The notes under the pieces: model-generated
Databases searched by the model: none
What the model saw: the letters and a program-made list of their open reading frames with translations, nothing else
What the model was told of the DNA's origin: nothing
Program-made: the position numbers and the translations under genes
Assembly (NCBI GenBank): GCA_003105015.1
Contig: PQAF01000032.1
Coordinates: 144,464-208,463, forward strand
Direction: 5' to 3'
From: Rhodocyclales bacterium
Lineage (GTDB): Bacteria; Pseudomonadota; Gammaproteobacteria; Burkholderiales; Rhodocyclaceae
DNA length: 64,000 nucleotides
Shown here: piece by piece, positions 18,351 through 25,667 of the stretch
How positions within the stretch are numbered: position 1 is the first letter of the stretch
How the letters are laid out: every line of letters starts with the position of its first letter

Positions 18351-19649
18351 ATGCCTGCAACCACCATCGAATCGCTTGACCATGAAGGCAGAGGGGTGGC
18401 CCGCTATGAGGGCAAGACCATCTTTGTCGAGGGCGCCTTGCCTCAGGAGCAGGTAGTCTTTTCAAGCTATCGCAGAAAACCGAACTACGAACTCGCCACG
18501 GCCGGACAGATACTCAGGTCAAGTGCCCTGCGGACCGAACCGCGCTGCAGGCACTTCGGCATCTGCGGTGGCTGCAGCATGCAGCATCTTGAGGCATCGG
18601 GGCAGGCGGCGGCCAAACAACGCGTTCTGGAAGATGCCTTCTGGCATATCGCGCGCACACGCCCGGAAGTGGTCTATCCGGCCATTTATGGCCCGGCCTG
18701 GGGCTATCGCTCCCGCGCGCGCCTGTCGGTTCGCCTGGTGCCAAAGAAGGGGGGGGTGCTGGTGGGCTTCCATGAGAAGCGCAGCAGCTATATCGCCGAC
18801 ATGGATAGCTGTGAGGTGCTGCCGCCCCCGATTTCCGCATTGTTGGTCCCCCTGAGACAGCTGGTCGGTGCGCTGTCCATTGCCGACCGCCTGCCGCAGA
18901 TCGAGGTGGCGGTAGGCGATGCGGTTACGGTTCTGGTCATGCGTATCCTGCAGGCGTTAACGCCCGCGGATGAGGCATTGTTGCGCACCTTTGCCGACGC
19001 GCACGGCATTCAGTTCTGGCTGCAGCCGGGCGGGCCGGATTCGGCCTATCCCTTTCATCCCCTCGCTGCACCGTCGCTGAGCTATGCCTTGCCGGATTTC
19101 GGTTTGGAACTGCAATTCAGGCCGAATGAGTTCACCCAGGTCAATCACGGCATCAACCGCATGCTGCTGAGGCGTGCCATGCATCTCCTGCAACCGCGCC
19201 CGGGCGAGCGGATTGGCGACCTGTTCTGCGGCCTGGGCAATTTCACCCTGCCGATTGCGCGCAGTGGAGCCTTCGCCTTCGGCGTGGAAGGCAGTCAGGC
19301 CCTGGTGAGCCGGGCGAGGGAGAATGCCGCGCTGAACGATTTGTCCGGTTCCACTGAATTTGCCGTGGAAAACCTCTTCGAGACGACGCCGGAAATGCTC
19401 TCTGAATGGGGGGCGCTGGACAAATGGCTGGTCGACCCGCCGCGCGAGGGCGCCATTGAGCTGGTCAAGGCGATCGGGGAAGGAGGACCCAGCCGCATTG
19501 TCTACGTATCCTGCAATCCCGCCACCCTGGCGCGGGATGCGGCCGTACTGGTGCATGAGAAGGGCTACCGTCTATGCGGTGCCGGAATCGCCAACATGTT
19601 TCCACAAACGTCCCACGTCGAATCCATCGCCTTGTTCGAGAGACCATGA
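18351..19649 (+). CDS. rlmD: 23S rRNA (uracil-1939-C5)-methyltransferase RlmD
   Basis: About 432 residues from the ATG at 18351; an upstream in-frame start at 18258 adds a non-conserved stretch. An N-terminal TRAM domain (about 1-55) is followed by the 4Fe-4S cysteines in [16 protein letters not shown], a linker, and the SAM-binding methyltransferase domain with [14 protein letters not shown] (about 290) and the catalytic cysteine in [12 protein letters not shown] (about 385). It makes m5U1939 in 23S rRNA. A terminator overlaps its stop codon. Confidence 0.95.
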   Translation: MPATTIESLDHEGRGVARYEGKTIFVEGALPQEQVVFSSYRRKPNYELATAGQILRSSALRTEPRCRHFGICGGCSMQHLEASGQAAAKQRVLEDAFWHIARTRPEVVYPAIYGPAWGYRSRARLSVRLVPKKGGVLVGFHEKRSSYIADMDSCEVLPPPISALLVPLRQLVGALSIADRLPQIEVAVGDAVTVLVMRILQALTPADEALLRTFADAHGIQFWLQPGGPDSAYPFHPLAAPSLSYALPDFGLELQFRPNEFTQVNHGINRMLLRRAMHLLQPRPGERIGDLFCGLGNFTLPIARSGAFAFGVEGSQALVSRARENAALNDLSGSTEFAVENLFETTPEMLSEWGALDKWLVDPPREGAIELVKAIGEGGPSRIVYVSCNPATLARDAAVLVHEKGYRLCGAGIANMFPQTSHVESIALFERP

Positions 19650-19675
19650 AAAAGGCGGCCGCGGCCGCCTTTTTC
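19648..19675. terminator. Bidirectional terminator after rlmD and yccA
   Basis: An almost fully palindromic segment, GAAAAAGGCGGCC-GC-GGCCGCCTTTTTC, between two convergent genes, with A and T runs on the two sides. Confidence 0.9.
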
Positions 19676-19691
19676 ACCTTGAGGCAACGTC

Positions 19692-20384
19692 TCAGTCGCG
19701 TTCGCCGGCGAAGGCCAGCAGCAGGTTGAGCAGGTGCACGAACAGGTTGTAGATGTCCAGGTAGATCGACAGGGTGGCGACGATGTAGTTGTCTTCGCCT
19801 CCCGTGACGATGCGGCTGACGTCATAGAGGATGTAGGCCGAGAAGATCAGCACAGCCACGGCCGAGATGGTCAGCGACAGCGCCGGTATCTGCAGGAAAA
19901 TATTCGCCAGCATCGCCACCAGCAGCAGAATTACGCCGATGAAGAGGAACTTGCCCATGAAGCTGAAATCCTTCTTCGTCACGGTGGCGATGCCTGCCAG
20001 GGTGAGGAAAATGATGCTGGTGCCGGCCGCCGCGGTGGCGATCAGGGCGCCGCCATTGCGGAAGCCCAGGCTCACCTGCAGGATCGGGCCGAGCATGATG
20101 CCCATCAGGAAGGTGAAGCCCAGCAGCAGCACGATGCCCATGCCGCTGTTCTTGGTCTTTTCGATGCCCCACATGAAGCCCCAGGCAACTGCCAGGAACA
20201 GCAGGAAGGAGATGACCGGGCTGCCGGCCATGAAGGCGAAGTTGAGTTGAACGCCGAACAGCGCGCCGATGGCCGTCGGCACCAGGGACAGTGCGAGCAG
20301 CAGGTAGGTATTGCGCAGGACGCGATTCTGCTGGAGCGCGATCCCTCGGGTCGCTTGTCCGACAGTCTGTATGTTGGGTTGCAT
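19692..20384 (-). CDS. Bax inhibitor-1/YccA family membrane protein
   Basis: 230 residues with seven predicted transmembrane helices starting near residue 25 and a short cytoplasmic N-terminus. The closing motif YLDIYNLFVHLLNLL with the upstream Asp (ILYDVSRIVTGGEDNYI) is the conserved BI-1 signature, including the di-aspartyl pH sensor. E. coli YccA binds and limits the FtsH protease, and other family members leak calcium or protons. Which applies here cannot be told. It is the last host gene before the tRNA-Ser/element junction. Confidence 0.93.
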   Translation of the reverse strand: MQPNIQTVGQATRGIALQQNRVLRNTYLLLALSLVPTAIGALFGVQLNFAFMAGSPVISFLLFLAVAWGFMWGIEKTKNSGMGIVLLLGFTFLMGIMLGPILQVSLGFRNGGALIATAAAGTSIIFLTLAGIATVTKKDFSFMGKFLFIGVILLLVAMLANIFLQIPALSLTISAVAVLIFSAYILYDVSRIVTGGEDNYIVATLSIYLDIYNLFVHLLNLLLAFAGERD

Positions 20385-20477
20385 CGAATCCCTCCAATGA
20401 GTGGAACTTGTGGGTATAAGACTAGCGAAGATGGGTCAAAGTTTCAATCATCGCCTGCCGGGACGCTGGGGGTGCCG

Positions 20478-20486
20478 TGATAAAAT
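20478..20486 (+). promoter_or_regulatory. Extended -10 box of the disrupted host tRNA-Ser gene
   Basis: TGATAAAAT with GC-rich discriminator TTCGGC lies 13 bases before the tRNA 5' end at 20500. Because the host tRNA is cut, this promoter now reads into the complete tRNA-Ser at 20559 brought by the element. No convincing -35 is seen. Confidence 0.6.
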
Positions 20487-20499
20487 TTCGGCACTCAAG

Positions 20500-20538
20500 G
20501 GAAGGTTGGCAGAGCGGTTTAATGCACCGGTCTTGAAA
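20500..20538 (+). pseudogene. 5' part of host tRNA-Ser(UGA), cut in the anticodon loop
   Basis: Thirty-nine bases give the 5' acceptor strand GGAAGGT, the D arm, the 5' anticodon strand CCGGT and the loop CTTGAAA, and then similarity stops (TTTGTTG follows). The anticodon stem and everything 3' of it are missing here and are found at 29235-29285. The fragment alone cannot fold into a tRNA. Confidence 0.93.
20532..20538. repeat. attL core of element 1 (CTTGAAA)
   Basis: The seven bases of the tRNA anticodon loop, CTTGAAA, occur at both ends of element 1 (here and at 29228-29234). Flanking sequence diverges on both sides, so recombination took place within this 7-bp core. Confidence 0.85.
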
Positions 20539-20558
20539 TTTGTTGTAGGTAGTACGTT

Positions 20559-20646
20559 GGAGGTGTGGCAGAGTGGTCGATTGCACTGGTCTTGAAAACC
20601 AGCAAAGGGCAACCTTTCGTGAGTTCGAATCTCACCGCCTCCGCCA
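20559..20646 (+). tRNA. tRNA-Ser(UGA) carried by element 1
   Basis: A complete 88-nt class II tRNA with encoded CCA. The acceptor GGAGGTG pairs with CGCCTCC (one U-G), the anticodon stem CTGGT/ACCAG encloses CTTGAAA (anticodon TGA), the long variable arm is AAAGG-GCAA-CCTTT, and the T arm is GTGAGTTCGAATCTCAC. It has the same anticodon as the broken host gene but a clearly different sequence (acceptor, D loop and variable arm), so it is not a duplication of the host copy. It begins 20 bp inside the left junction. Confidence 0.96.
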
Positions 20647-20763
20647 GTAAATACAAGCACTTAGCGCGGTTCAGTGCAGTGCAAAGCAAGTGAAGAAAAG
20701 CCCTGCAACTGACCACATGCGGGGCTGAAATCAGCGCCATTCAGCGCCGGGAACAAAACCGAG

Positions 20764-20815
20764 CGGTAAGCAGATAGTAAGCAGCGCCGCGAAGCGGTAA
20801 GCGCCTCGGTAAGCA
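20764..20815. repeat. Left arm-type repeats of element 1 (CGGTAAGC)
   Basis: Four copies of GTAAGC within 52 bp, three of them extended to CGGTAAGC (20764, 20795, 20807) and one AGTAAGCAG (20776). Similar words recur at the other end (29087-29119), as expected for integrase arm-binding sites. Between the tRNA (20646) and the YfbU gene (20860) there is otherwise no gene. Confidence 0.6.
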
Positions 20816-20820
20816 CGCCA

Positions 20821-20849
20821 AAGCCCCATCCTGCAAAGGAATGGGGCTT
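20821..20849 (+). terminator. Hairpin resembling a rightward terminator
   Basis: An 8-bp stem AAGCCCCA/TGGGGCTT with a 13-base loop, then TTGTTTG. It could stop the transcript that starts at the tRNA-Ser promoter; the U-run is imperfect. Confidence 0.5.
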
Positions 20850-20859
20850 TTGTTTGCCG

Positions 20860-21564
20860 CTAGTCTGCTGCCCGCCTGCTGTTAAGGATCGACACGAGTT
20901 CATTGACGCTTAAGCGACGGCCTACAAGGTTCTTCCGAATAGGCTCGAATGCGCGAAGCATCCTGCCGTAGCCTTCAAGGGTCGGGAAGTGCGAGTTAAG
21001 GTCGCGCCGCCCATCGCGGAAGCGGCTGAACCGCTCCAAGTCATCGACGAGGAAGCGTGCGATCCCGAGATGCTCCGATTCGTTGTTTCCATCGAAACCG
21101 GGGAACTGCACATGCTTCCCGAACGGGTCTGCTTCCGAGGCAAGCCGCGCTTTGTCGCCTTCGTTAAGCTCCTCGAATGCCTCTTCGATAAACGACCACA
21201 TGTCGAGCACATCGACAACGAAGCGAACACGGCTCTGCTTGTCGGTGTGTCCGTGGAAGATGCCGGGCATTTCCCATCCGAGCGCCCAGTAGTGCCCGCC
21301 TAGGATGACCTTCTCAACAAGATCGACATTCGTATCCACATCGACCCCGGTCTTCTTGATTAGCTCGGCCAGCATCATCGCAATCAGCTTCTCGCCGTCG
21401 CTCAGATGCGGGGCACGACCTTTGTTGTCATGTGCCAGGCCCGCCTCAATAAGGCGGCGCACCGCTTCCGCTCGTGAAGGCGTGTCGTCTTCACCCTGCC
21501 GCCATTGATCCAGCCGCTCCAGCAGCTCACTATCAATCCTCATTTCAAACCGTTCGCTTGCCAT
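20860..21564 (-). CDS. Ribbon-helix-helix DNA-binding domain fused to a YfbU domain
   Basis: 234 residues from the ATG at 21564, which has GGAG at the right distance. The N-terminus (about 1-45, FEMRIDSELLERLDQW then TPSRAEAVRRLIEAGL) is a CopG/Arc-like ribbon-helix-helix. The rest aligns with E. coli YfbU: FPGFDGNNESEHLGIARFLV (YfbU has [20 protein letters not shown]), and LEGYGRMLRAFEPI with SVNELVSILNS at the end. YfbU has no settled function. The fusion and the repeated CCGTA sites over its promoter suggest an autoregulated, element-borne regulator or toxin-antitoxin-like factor. That is inference. Confidence 0.85.
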   Translation of the reverse strand: MASERFEMRIDSELLERLDQWRQGEDDTPSRAEAVRRLIEAGLAHDNKGRAPHLSDGEKLIAMMLAELIKKTGVDVDTNVDLVEKVILGGHYWALGWEMPGIFHGHTDKQSRVRFVVDVLDMWSFIEEAFEELNEGDKARLASEADPFGKHVQFPGFDGNNESEHLGIARFLVDDLERFSRFRDGRRDLNSHFPTLEGYGRMLRAFEPIRKNLVGRRLSVNELVSILNSRRAAD

Positions 21565-21571
21565 AATTAAC

Positions 21572-21626
21572 TCCGTATTGATGACCGTAACACCGTACAT
21601 CATACCGTAATCAATGGCGATTGCAA
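21572..21626 (-). promoter_or_regulatory. Promoter with four CCGTA operator repeats for the RHH-YfbU gene
   Basis: On the minus strand, TTGCAA (21621-21626) and TATGAT (21599-21604) are 16 bp apart, a good promoter. Over and after it run four direct repeats of (A/T)CCGTA on the plus strand, starting at 21572, 21584, 21592 and 21604, spaced 12, 8 and 12. Regular short direct repeats are the usual operator form for ribbon-helix-helix repressors. From 21627 to 21829 I see no gene or other element. Confidence 0.65.
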
Positions 21627-21829
21627 GCCCCTACAGGCCACGCAGTACCCGCGCCAATACCAGTACGGCACCGTTGCGGTGATCGTCGCCTGTGCCGCCC
21701 GCTACGCGGCCTGCTATCGACAGTTCGTATAGGCGACGTTCGGCTAATCCTCAATACACTTGCCTTGATGATGTTCAAAGCGGCACACGCCGGCGTTTAG
21801 ACCGATTGCTGCCGATGATTTGTCATGGC

Positions 21830-21868
21830 AAAAACAAGCCCGCCACAGTCGGGTGACTGGACGGGCTT
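21830..21868 (-). terminator. Terminator of the leftward 23275-21973 gene cluster
   Basis: Read leftward, AAGCCCG and CGGGCTT form a 7-bp stem (21862-21868 with 21836-21842) followed by GTTTTT. It lies about 100 bp after the zinc-ribbon gene. Confidence 0.7.
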
Positions 21869-21972
21869 GGCTGCATCAGGTTTCAGAGGAATCACCCTGC
21901 AAGCTGCGAAGGTTGGTTTAACGAGGGACTCACCGCTATGCCTCGCCTCTGTCTGACAGGGTTGGTTGAGGA

Positions 21973-22191
21973 CTACCAATCGTCGGCGCGTCGGTTCTCC
22001 TTGCAAGGCAGGCACATTCTCACGCCCGCCACGTCCCGCGAGAAGAACTTACGGCCACACCGTATGCAGGGACGCCAGCCGACATACCGAATGACGCGGG
22101 GCGGGCTGGTGTTCGGGTCGAGCACCGGCACCCGCTTGGCGTCGGGAGGGTGCCACATCAGCGGCTCAACAATATCGCGCCCCTCGGTCAT
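21973..22191 (-). CDS. Small zinc-ribbon-like protein
   Basis: 72 residues with CIRCGRKFFSRDVAGVRMCLP, that is CxxC then CxxC about 17 residues apart, a likely zinc ribbon. It ends in a basic tail (CKENRRADDW). Its ATG overlaps the stop of the preceding gene (ATGA), so it is translationally coupled and probably real. Function unknown; short zinc-ribbon proteins are common in phage and plasmid regions. Confidence 0.75.
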   Translation of the reverse strand: MTEGRDIVEPLMWHPPDAKRVPVLDPNTSPPRVIRYVGWRPCIRCGRKFFSRDVAGVRMCLPCKENRRADDW

Positions 22192-22670
22192 TGCTGAACC
22201 TCGCGGCGGGCAATCTCGGCCTTCACCTGCTCATGCAAGTCGGCGAGCAGGGTTACATTGACCACACGCGGAGCGGTGATGCCGTGCAATTCGCTCAGAG
22301 CGACGAGCGCCTGTACCCGCGAATCGCCGTCCTTGTTGAAGCTCGGAGACGCCAGCCGAGTAAGGCAGAAAACAATCCAGTCGCGGATGTGCGCCTGCTT
22401 CTGCTGCTCGGTCGGGCGAATGCCCGCGTAGATGGTCGCAAAGATGCCGTCGCGCCCTTCCCATGCACCGCGCCGGATTACGTCGCGCATGTCGGCCAAC
22501 TGGCCCAGCACGCGCTGCCATACGACGGCTGGCGATTCAAAGGGCTGTGCGACGATCACACGGTCACGGCCTTCAATCCAGATCGTGTAATGGGCAGGCG
22601 GTGCAGTGCGCTCGTCGTCAAAAACGATATGCAGACGGGCGGCGCGGTCGGTGTGGGTAATGATGCTCAT
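22188..22670 (-). CDS. Unknown element 1 protein (160 residues)
   Basis: 160 residues, not recognised. It reads MSIITHTDRAARLHIVFDDE at the start and has an alternating polar/hydrophobic pattern with no signal peptide, membrane helix or metal motif. It sits in a three-gene leftward set in which each start overlaps the previous stop (22670/22667 and 22191/22188), which supports real coding. A DNA-packaging or replication accessory role would fit the neighbours but nothing in the sequence shows it. Confidence 0.7.
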   Translation of the reverse strand: MSIITHTDRAARLHIVFDDERTAPPAHYTIWIEGRDRVIVAQPFESPAVVWQRVLGQLADMRDVIRRGAWEGRDGIFATIYAGIRPTEQQKQAHIRDWIVFCLTRLASPSFNKDGDSRVQALVALSELHGITAPRVVNVTLLADLHEQVKAEIARREVQQ

Positions 22671-23275
22671 GTGTTCTCCTTCGGTGTGGGCAGAGCGGGG
22701 CGTGCCGCCTTCTGCATCAGCTTGTGCAACTGGTCTAGTTCCTCCAAGCTCAACTGGCTCAGATCGGTTTCTGGTTCATCATCGATGACGGTCAGTTGCG
22801 CTTGCGTGCGTACCGGGGCATCGAGGCCGAGTAGCTTCGCCCGACGTTCGAGCAGGCGAACGGCGCACGCAATGCCCGCCAATACAGGCTGGCGGTCTTG
22901 CGCGATGCAGGTAAGGGGTTGGCCGGTGCCGGGGTCTTTGATGGTCTGCCCGTTGCTGTCGATAACGGGAATCTGAACGACCTTGCCGTTATGCAGTACC
23001 GGGGTGAATGCGCGAACCGCGTTCATTGCCTCCGCGTACAGCGAATCGAGGCGGGCAAGTTCAAGGCTCAGAAGTTCTTCCGCTGGTTCCTTCGTCATGG
23101 AGCGAAGGGCGCGGGTGATGATGTCATGCACGCTGTCGGCACGGATACCGAGGCGGTCGCCGATCTGTGCGAGCGTCAAGCCGTCAAGTCGCAGCCGCAA
23201 TACTTCGGCGCGTCGTTCGGCCTGCTTAATGCTGGTGGCGCTGGTCGCTGCCTTCGGCCCTCGTCCTGTTTTCAT
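22667..23275 (-). CDS. Helix-turn-helix protein, possible small terminase-like subunit
   Basis: About 202 residues from the ATG at 23275 (MKTGRGPKAATSATSIKQAE) with GAGAGGA upstream; the ORF extends to 23305. The N-terminal third has a helix-turn-helix of sigma-4/homeodomain type (EVLRLRLDGLTLAQIGDRLG then RADSVHDIITRAL). The rest is helical, with an acidic C-terminus (DDEPETDLSQLSLEELDQL). This combination resembles small terminase subunits of tailed phages, which recognise pac/cos DNA, but also some plasmid regulators. I hold the terminase reading only loosely. Confidence 0.65.
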   Translation of the reverse strand: MKTGRGPKAATSATSIKQAERRAEVLRLRLDGLTLAQIGDRLGIRADSVHDIITRALRSMTKEPAEELLSLELARLDSLYAEAMNAVRAFTPVLHNGKVVQIPVIDSNGQTIKDPGTGQPLTCIAQDRQPVLAGIACAVRLLERRAKLLGLDAPVRTQAQLTVIDDEPETDLSQLSLEELDQLHKLMQKAARPALPTPKENT

Positions 23276-23350
23276 CGTGTCCTCTCGGTGTTGAATGAGA
23301 GGCACTGGATGCGGTCATTGACCACATGGTTACGCCTGCTGATGCTGGTC

Positions 23351-23896
23351 TTACATGATGCTGATGCGGTTCATCTCTTTGGCGACGCCACCGACGCGGA
23401 GACGGGAAACGCCGAGCGATTCAACGAGGCGGCTAACGCGGCGGTCGTTCTCCACACTGCCGAACCCTTCCGGTGCTGCCCCTGCCTGCGTGGCGTAGTA
23501 GCGGGCTTCCTTCCAATCGGCAAAGTCCGCCTCCAGTTCATCAACCAGCTTGGCAAGCGAAGCGGCCAGCGGTTCAAGGTCAGCAAGGCGGGCAGTAGCG
23601 CGGGCCAGCACAGCGTCACAGGTGGCCTTGAGCTTCGCGGCAGCAGCGGCGCGGGCCACTTCTTCGGCACTGCCAATGTCCTGCTCAAGGCTGGCGCGGC
23701 GAAGCTCCAAACGCTGCATCAGTCGGCGCGTGCGCTCAAGCTCAATTTCCAGCTTGTCGGCTTTGGCGTCGTCACCCTTGGCGGCGGCTTCGTGCCATTG
23801 CGAATGCAGCAGGTCAAAATCGCCGCTGGCCTCGGTGTGCTTCTGGATAACGCTGGCGAGGGTTTCGCGCAGCTTGTTCATTTCAGGGGTGCTCAT
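23351..23896 (-). CDS. Coiled-coil protein of element 1
   Basis: 181 residues from the ATG at 23896 (MSTPEMNKLRETLASVIQKH), which has AGGAGCAA upstream; the longer in-frame form overlaps the previous gene and is not protein-like. Residues about 5-130 are almost wholly charged heptads (KADKLEIELERTRRLMQRLE, then ARLADLEPLAASLAKLVDEL), predicting a long coiled coil. Similar small coiled-coil proteins occur in phage structural or scaffolding regions. No specific function can be given. Confidence 0.75.
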   Translation of the reverse strand: MSTPEMNKLRETLASVIQKHTEASGDFDLLHSQWHEAAAKGDDAKADKLEIELERTRRLMQRLELRRASLEQDIGSAEEVARAAAAAKLKATCDAVLARATARLADLEPLAASLAKLVDELEADFADWKEARYYATQAGAAPEGFGSVENDRRVSRLVESLGVSRLRVGGVAKEMNRISIM

Positions 23897-23924
23897 GGAT
23901 TGCTCCTTGTGGTTGGTGAAGGGG

Positions 23925-24329
23925 TTACTTCTGGCGATGCTGGTTGTTAGCGTCCAGCATGGCGTTGATGCGGGCCTTGTGGGCCACACCAGCGGGGCCG
24001 CCGTTCGCCTGCACTTCGCGGGCGTCCAGATGGTCGTTGATGAGCTTGGTCTTGAACTGTGCAAGCTCGGCGGTTTCGCTGGCGGTCAGGCCAGCCGGTT
24101 TCTGCTTGGATTGGTCTTCACGATACTGATTGGTCTTCACGGTCGATGCTCCTTGGTTGAGAAGGTGGGTTAATGCGTCTTGGCGGGTACATCCCGCCCC
24201 AAGACTCTGTCTGACCTGCTCCACGGCTTGGAGAAGGTCTTTGTTCAGGGTGAATTCGACGCGAGCGCCGCCCTCGTCTTTCAGTCGGTCGCGGAATGCT
24301 TGCTGGTTCCTTGCGTTGTCGGTTGGCAA
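23925..24329 (-). CDS. Small protein with a ribbon-helix-helix-like segment
   Basis: 134 residues with a TTG start at 24329 (GAGG lies seven to ten bases upstream). The segment ARVEFTLNKDLLQAVEQVRQ then CTRQDALTHLLNQG looks like a ribbon-helix-helix DNA-binding unit. The C-terminal part is polar. It is first in the leftward set and faces the operator-rich region 24381-24436, so it may regulate it. An internal start is possible. Confidence 0.65.
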   Translation of the reverse strand: MPTDNARNQQAFRDRLKDEGGARVEFTLNKDLLQAVEQVRQSLGAGCTRQDALTHLLNQGASTVKTNQYREDQSKQKPAGLTASETAELAQFKTKLINDHLDAREVQANGGPAGVAHKARINAMLDANNQHRQK

Positions 24330-24380
24330 AGCGGGCCTCGTCTCGGCTGGTGTGTTGTGATGAAGGCAGCATATGGCAAA

Positions 24381-24436
24381 TTACCGGTAAGCACTGCATC
24401 TAGTGCTTGATTCCATCAAAGTCACTACAGGTAGTG
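24381..24436. promoter_or_regulatory. Three palindromes in the divergent control region of element 1
   Basis: The 337-bp gap between divergent genes (24329 leftward, 24667 rightward) contains TTACCGGTAA (24381-24390), AAGCACT-N6-AGTGCTT (24389-24408) and CACTAC-AG-GTAGTG (24423-24436) in a row. These look like operators for one or more dimeric repressors. The rest of the gap (24437-24666) shows no gene or repeat that I can support. Confidence 0.6.
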
Positions 24437-24666
24437 TTCTGCGTCGTCTTTTTGACGTGCTTGAACAAGTGCCGATTTCTGCGGGTTGCGTGCAATAGGC
24501 TTACGCGCTGCCGCCGCTCGGTGGAGAAGTGGAACAGTTCCAATCGCTTACGGGCGCTGTCCGTCAAATAGTGTATTTGCCGTTCCTTGGCTGCATGACA
24601 AATCGGTTGCCGGTTCTCGGAGACGCATCTTGTAATTGTTGCGTCATCAACGAAAAGGAGAACGAC

Positions 24667-25068
24667 ATGAAGCAATCGACAACGACCTACACCAAGCGGG
24701 TGAATGCCCGTCGTGCTGGTGTCGCCGCTGGTATCCCGACCGAACGGGTAGCTATCACGGTTCATAAGAACGGCGACGAGGTGCGCTTCGGCTGGAAGGA
24801 GAGCGCGACACCTGTGAAGTCGGAGAAGGTGACCACATCCAGCAAGTCGCCCAAGGTCGAGCAGGAGGAACGCAACGGGGTGAAGCGTCCGAAGGCTGGC
24901 GGGGTCTGCGCTGATGTTTGGGCATGGCTGGACGCCCACCCTGACGCTACGCTCAAGGACGCAAAAGCCCAAGGCGAGAAGCGCGGCTGGAACCCGAATA
25001 ACGTCAGTTGCGAGTTCTACGCCCGCCGGAAGTTCTACGGCATCAGCAGGCAGACCGAAGCGAAGTGA
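24667..25068 (+). CDS. Unknown basic element 1 protein (133 residues)
   Basis: 133 residues from the ATG at 24667, preceded by AAAGGAGAACGAC; it is the only rightward protein gene in element 1. The protein is basic, with a Lys/Ser/Glu-rich middle (VKSEKVTTSSKSPKVEQEER) and a C-terminal block VWAWLDAHPDATLKDAKAQG then SCEFYARRKFYG that looks like a small folded domain. Not recognised. A hairpin terminator follows. The divergent, operator-flanked position suggests a regulator or a cargo gene. Confidence 0.7.
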   Translation: MKQSTTTYTKRVNARRAGVAAGIPTERVAITVHKNGDEVRFGWKESATPVKSEKVTTSSKSPKVEQEERNGVKRPKAGGVCADVWAWLDAHPDATLKDAKAQGEKRGWNPNNVSCEFYARRKFYGISRQTEAK

Positions 25069-25093
25069 CCGGCACCGCTCCGGCAACCGACAC

Positions 25094-25120
25094 AGCGCCC
25101 GCACAGGGCGCTTTGTTTTT
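25094..25120 (+). terminator. Terminator after the 24667-25068 gene
   Basis: A 7-bp stem AGCGCCC/GGGCGCT with a 5-base loop followed by TTGTTTTT. Confidence 0.8.
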
Positions 25121-25161
25121 GTGGGTCGGTGCATGGGTATTGGCTACACCTGCTACAGCGG

Positions 25162-25368
25162 CTACGCGGCCCGCTTTGCGCCCGTGTTTCGAGTCGGTTG
25201 CGGGATTGCCGGATAGGGCTTCCATGCATCGCCGTTCCAACTGCGCCAGACAGTACCGTCATCGCACAGCGCAACAGTCACCGTTTCAGGGTCGCCTGAG
25301 TCGCCACCCATCGCCGCAGCAATTTGAATAATCCTGCGACCTGCTTCCATCTTCATCTTTGCGTTCAT
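25162..25368 (-). CDS. Small unknown protein (68 residues)
   Basis: 68 residues with a strong ribosome site (AAGGAGAAAGTGAA before the ATG at 25368). The pattern VTVALCDDGTVWRSWNGDAW looks like a short beta-sheet repeat of the kind seen in small phage proteins. It lies downstream of the octamer array and the RepA-like gene in the same orientation. Function unknown. Confidence 0.65.
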   Translation of the reverse strand: MNAKMKMEAGRRIIQIAAAMGGDSGDPETVTVALCDDGTVWRSWNGDAWKPYPAIPQPTRNTGAKRAA

Positions 25369-25465
25369 TTCACTTTCTCCTTTCGATTACCACATTGGCA
25401 GGCCTAGCCTGCATCGTCCGTTCTTGGCTCCCTATGGTTGGGCGGCTGACCTGATACGCTGGTGT

Positions 25466-25659
25466 CAGTTGTGCAATCGCCCCCATACCCCTAACAACTG
25501 CACTTCTGCACATCTGCACAACTGAGGCATCAGCGGTAACAGAAAAAACAGTTGTGTAATAAAAAGAGTCACCCCCCCCCCTATACATACGAACTATTAG
25601 CAGTTGTGCAGTTGTGCAGTTGTGCAGTCTTTTGGATATAGGGGGTGACTGCACAACTG
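25466..25659. repeat. Octamer array (CAGTTGTG), probable iterons of an origin
   Basis: The octamer CAGTTGTG occurs at 25466, 25549, 25601, 25609 and 25617, and its reverse complement at 25517 and 25652: seven copies in 194 bp, three in perfect tandem. A 10-bp inverted repeat (AGTCACCCCC at 25567, GGGGGTGACT at 25641) brackets the tandem copies, next to a run of ten C. The array lies just after the RepA-like ATPase gene, the usual place for a plasmid-type origin. A possible 112-codon frame through it (25370-25708) is more likely a shadow. Confidence 0.7.
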
Positions 25660-25667
25660 GCCGTTTT

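Noticed and set aside
20539..20558. Restored 3' tRNA part at the left end of element 1
   Set aside because: The bases after CTTGAAA (TTTGTTGTAGG) do not pair with the anticodon stem, so restoration is absent.
21797..22015. A 72-codon leftward frame after the zinc-ribbon gene
   Set aside because: It overlaps the coupled zinc-ribbon gene and a terminator; composition is not protein-like.
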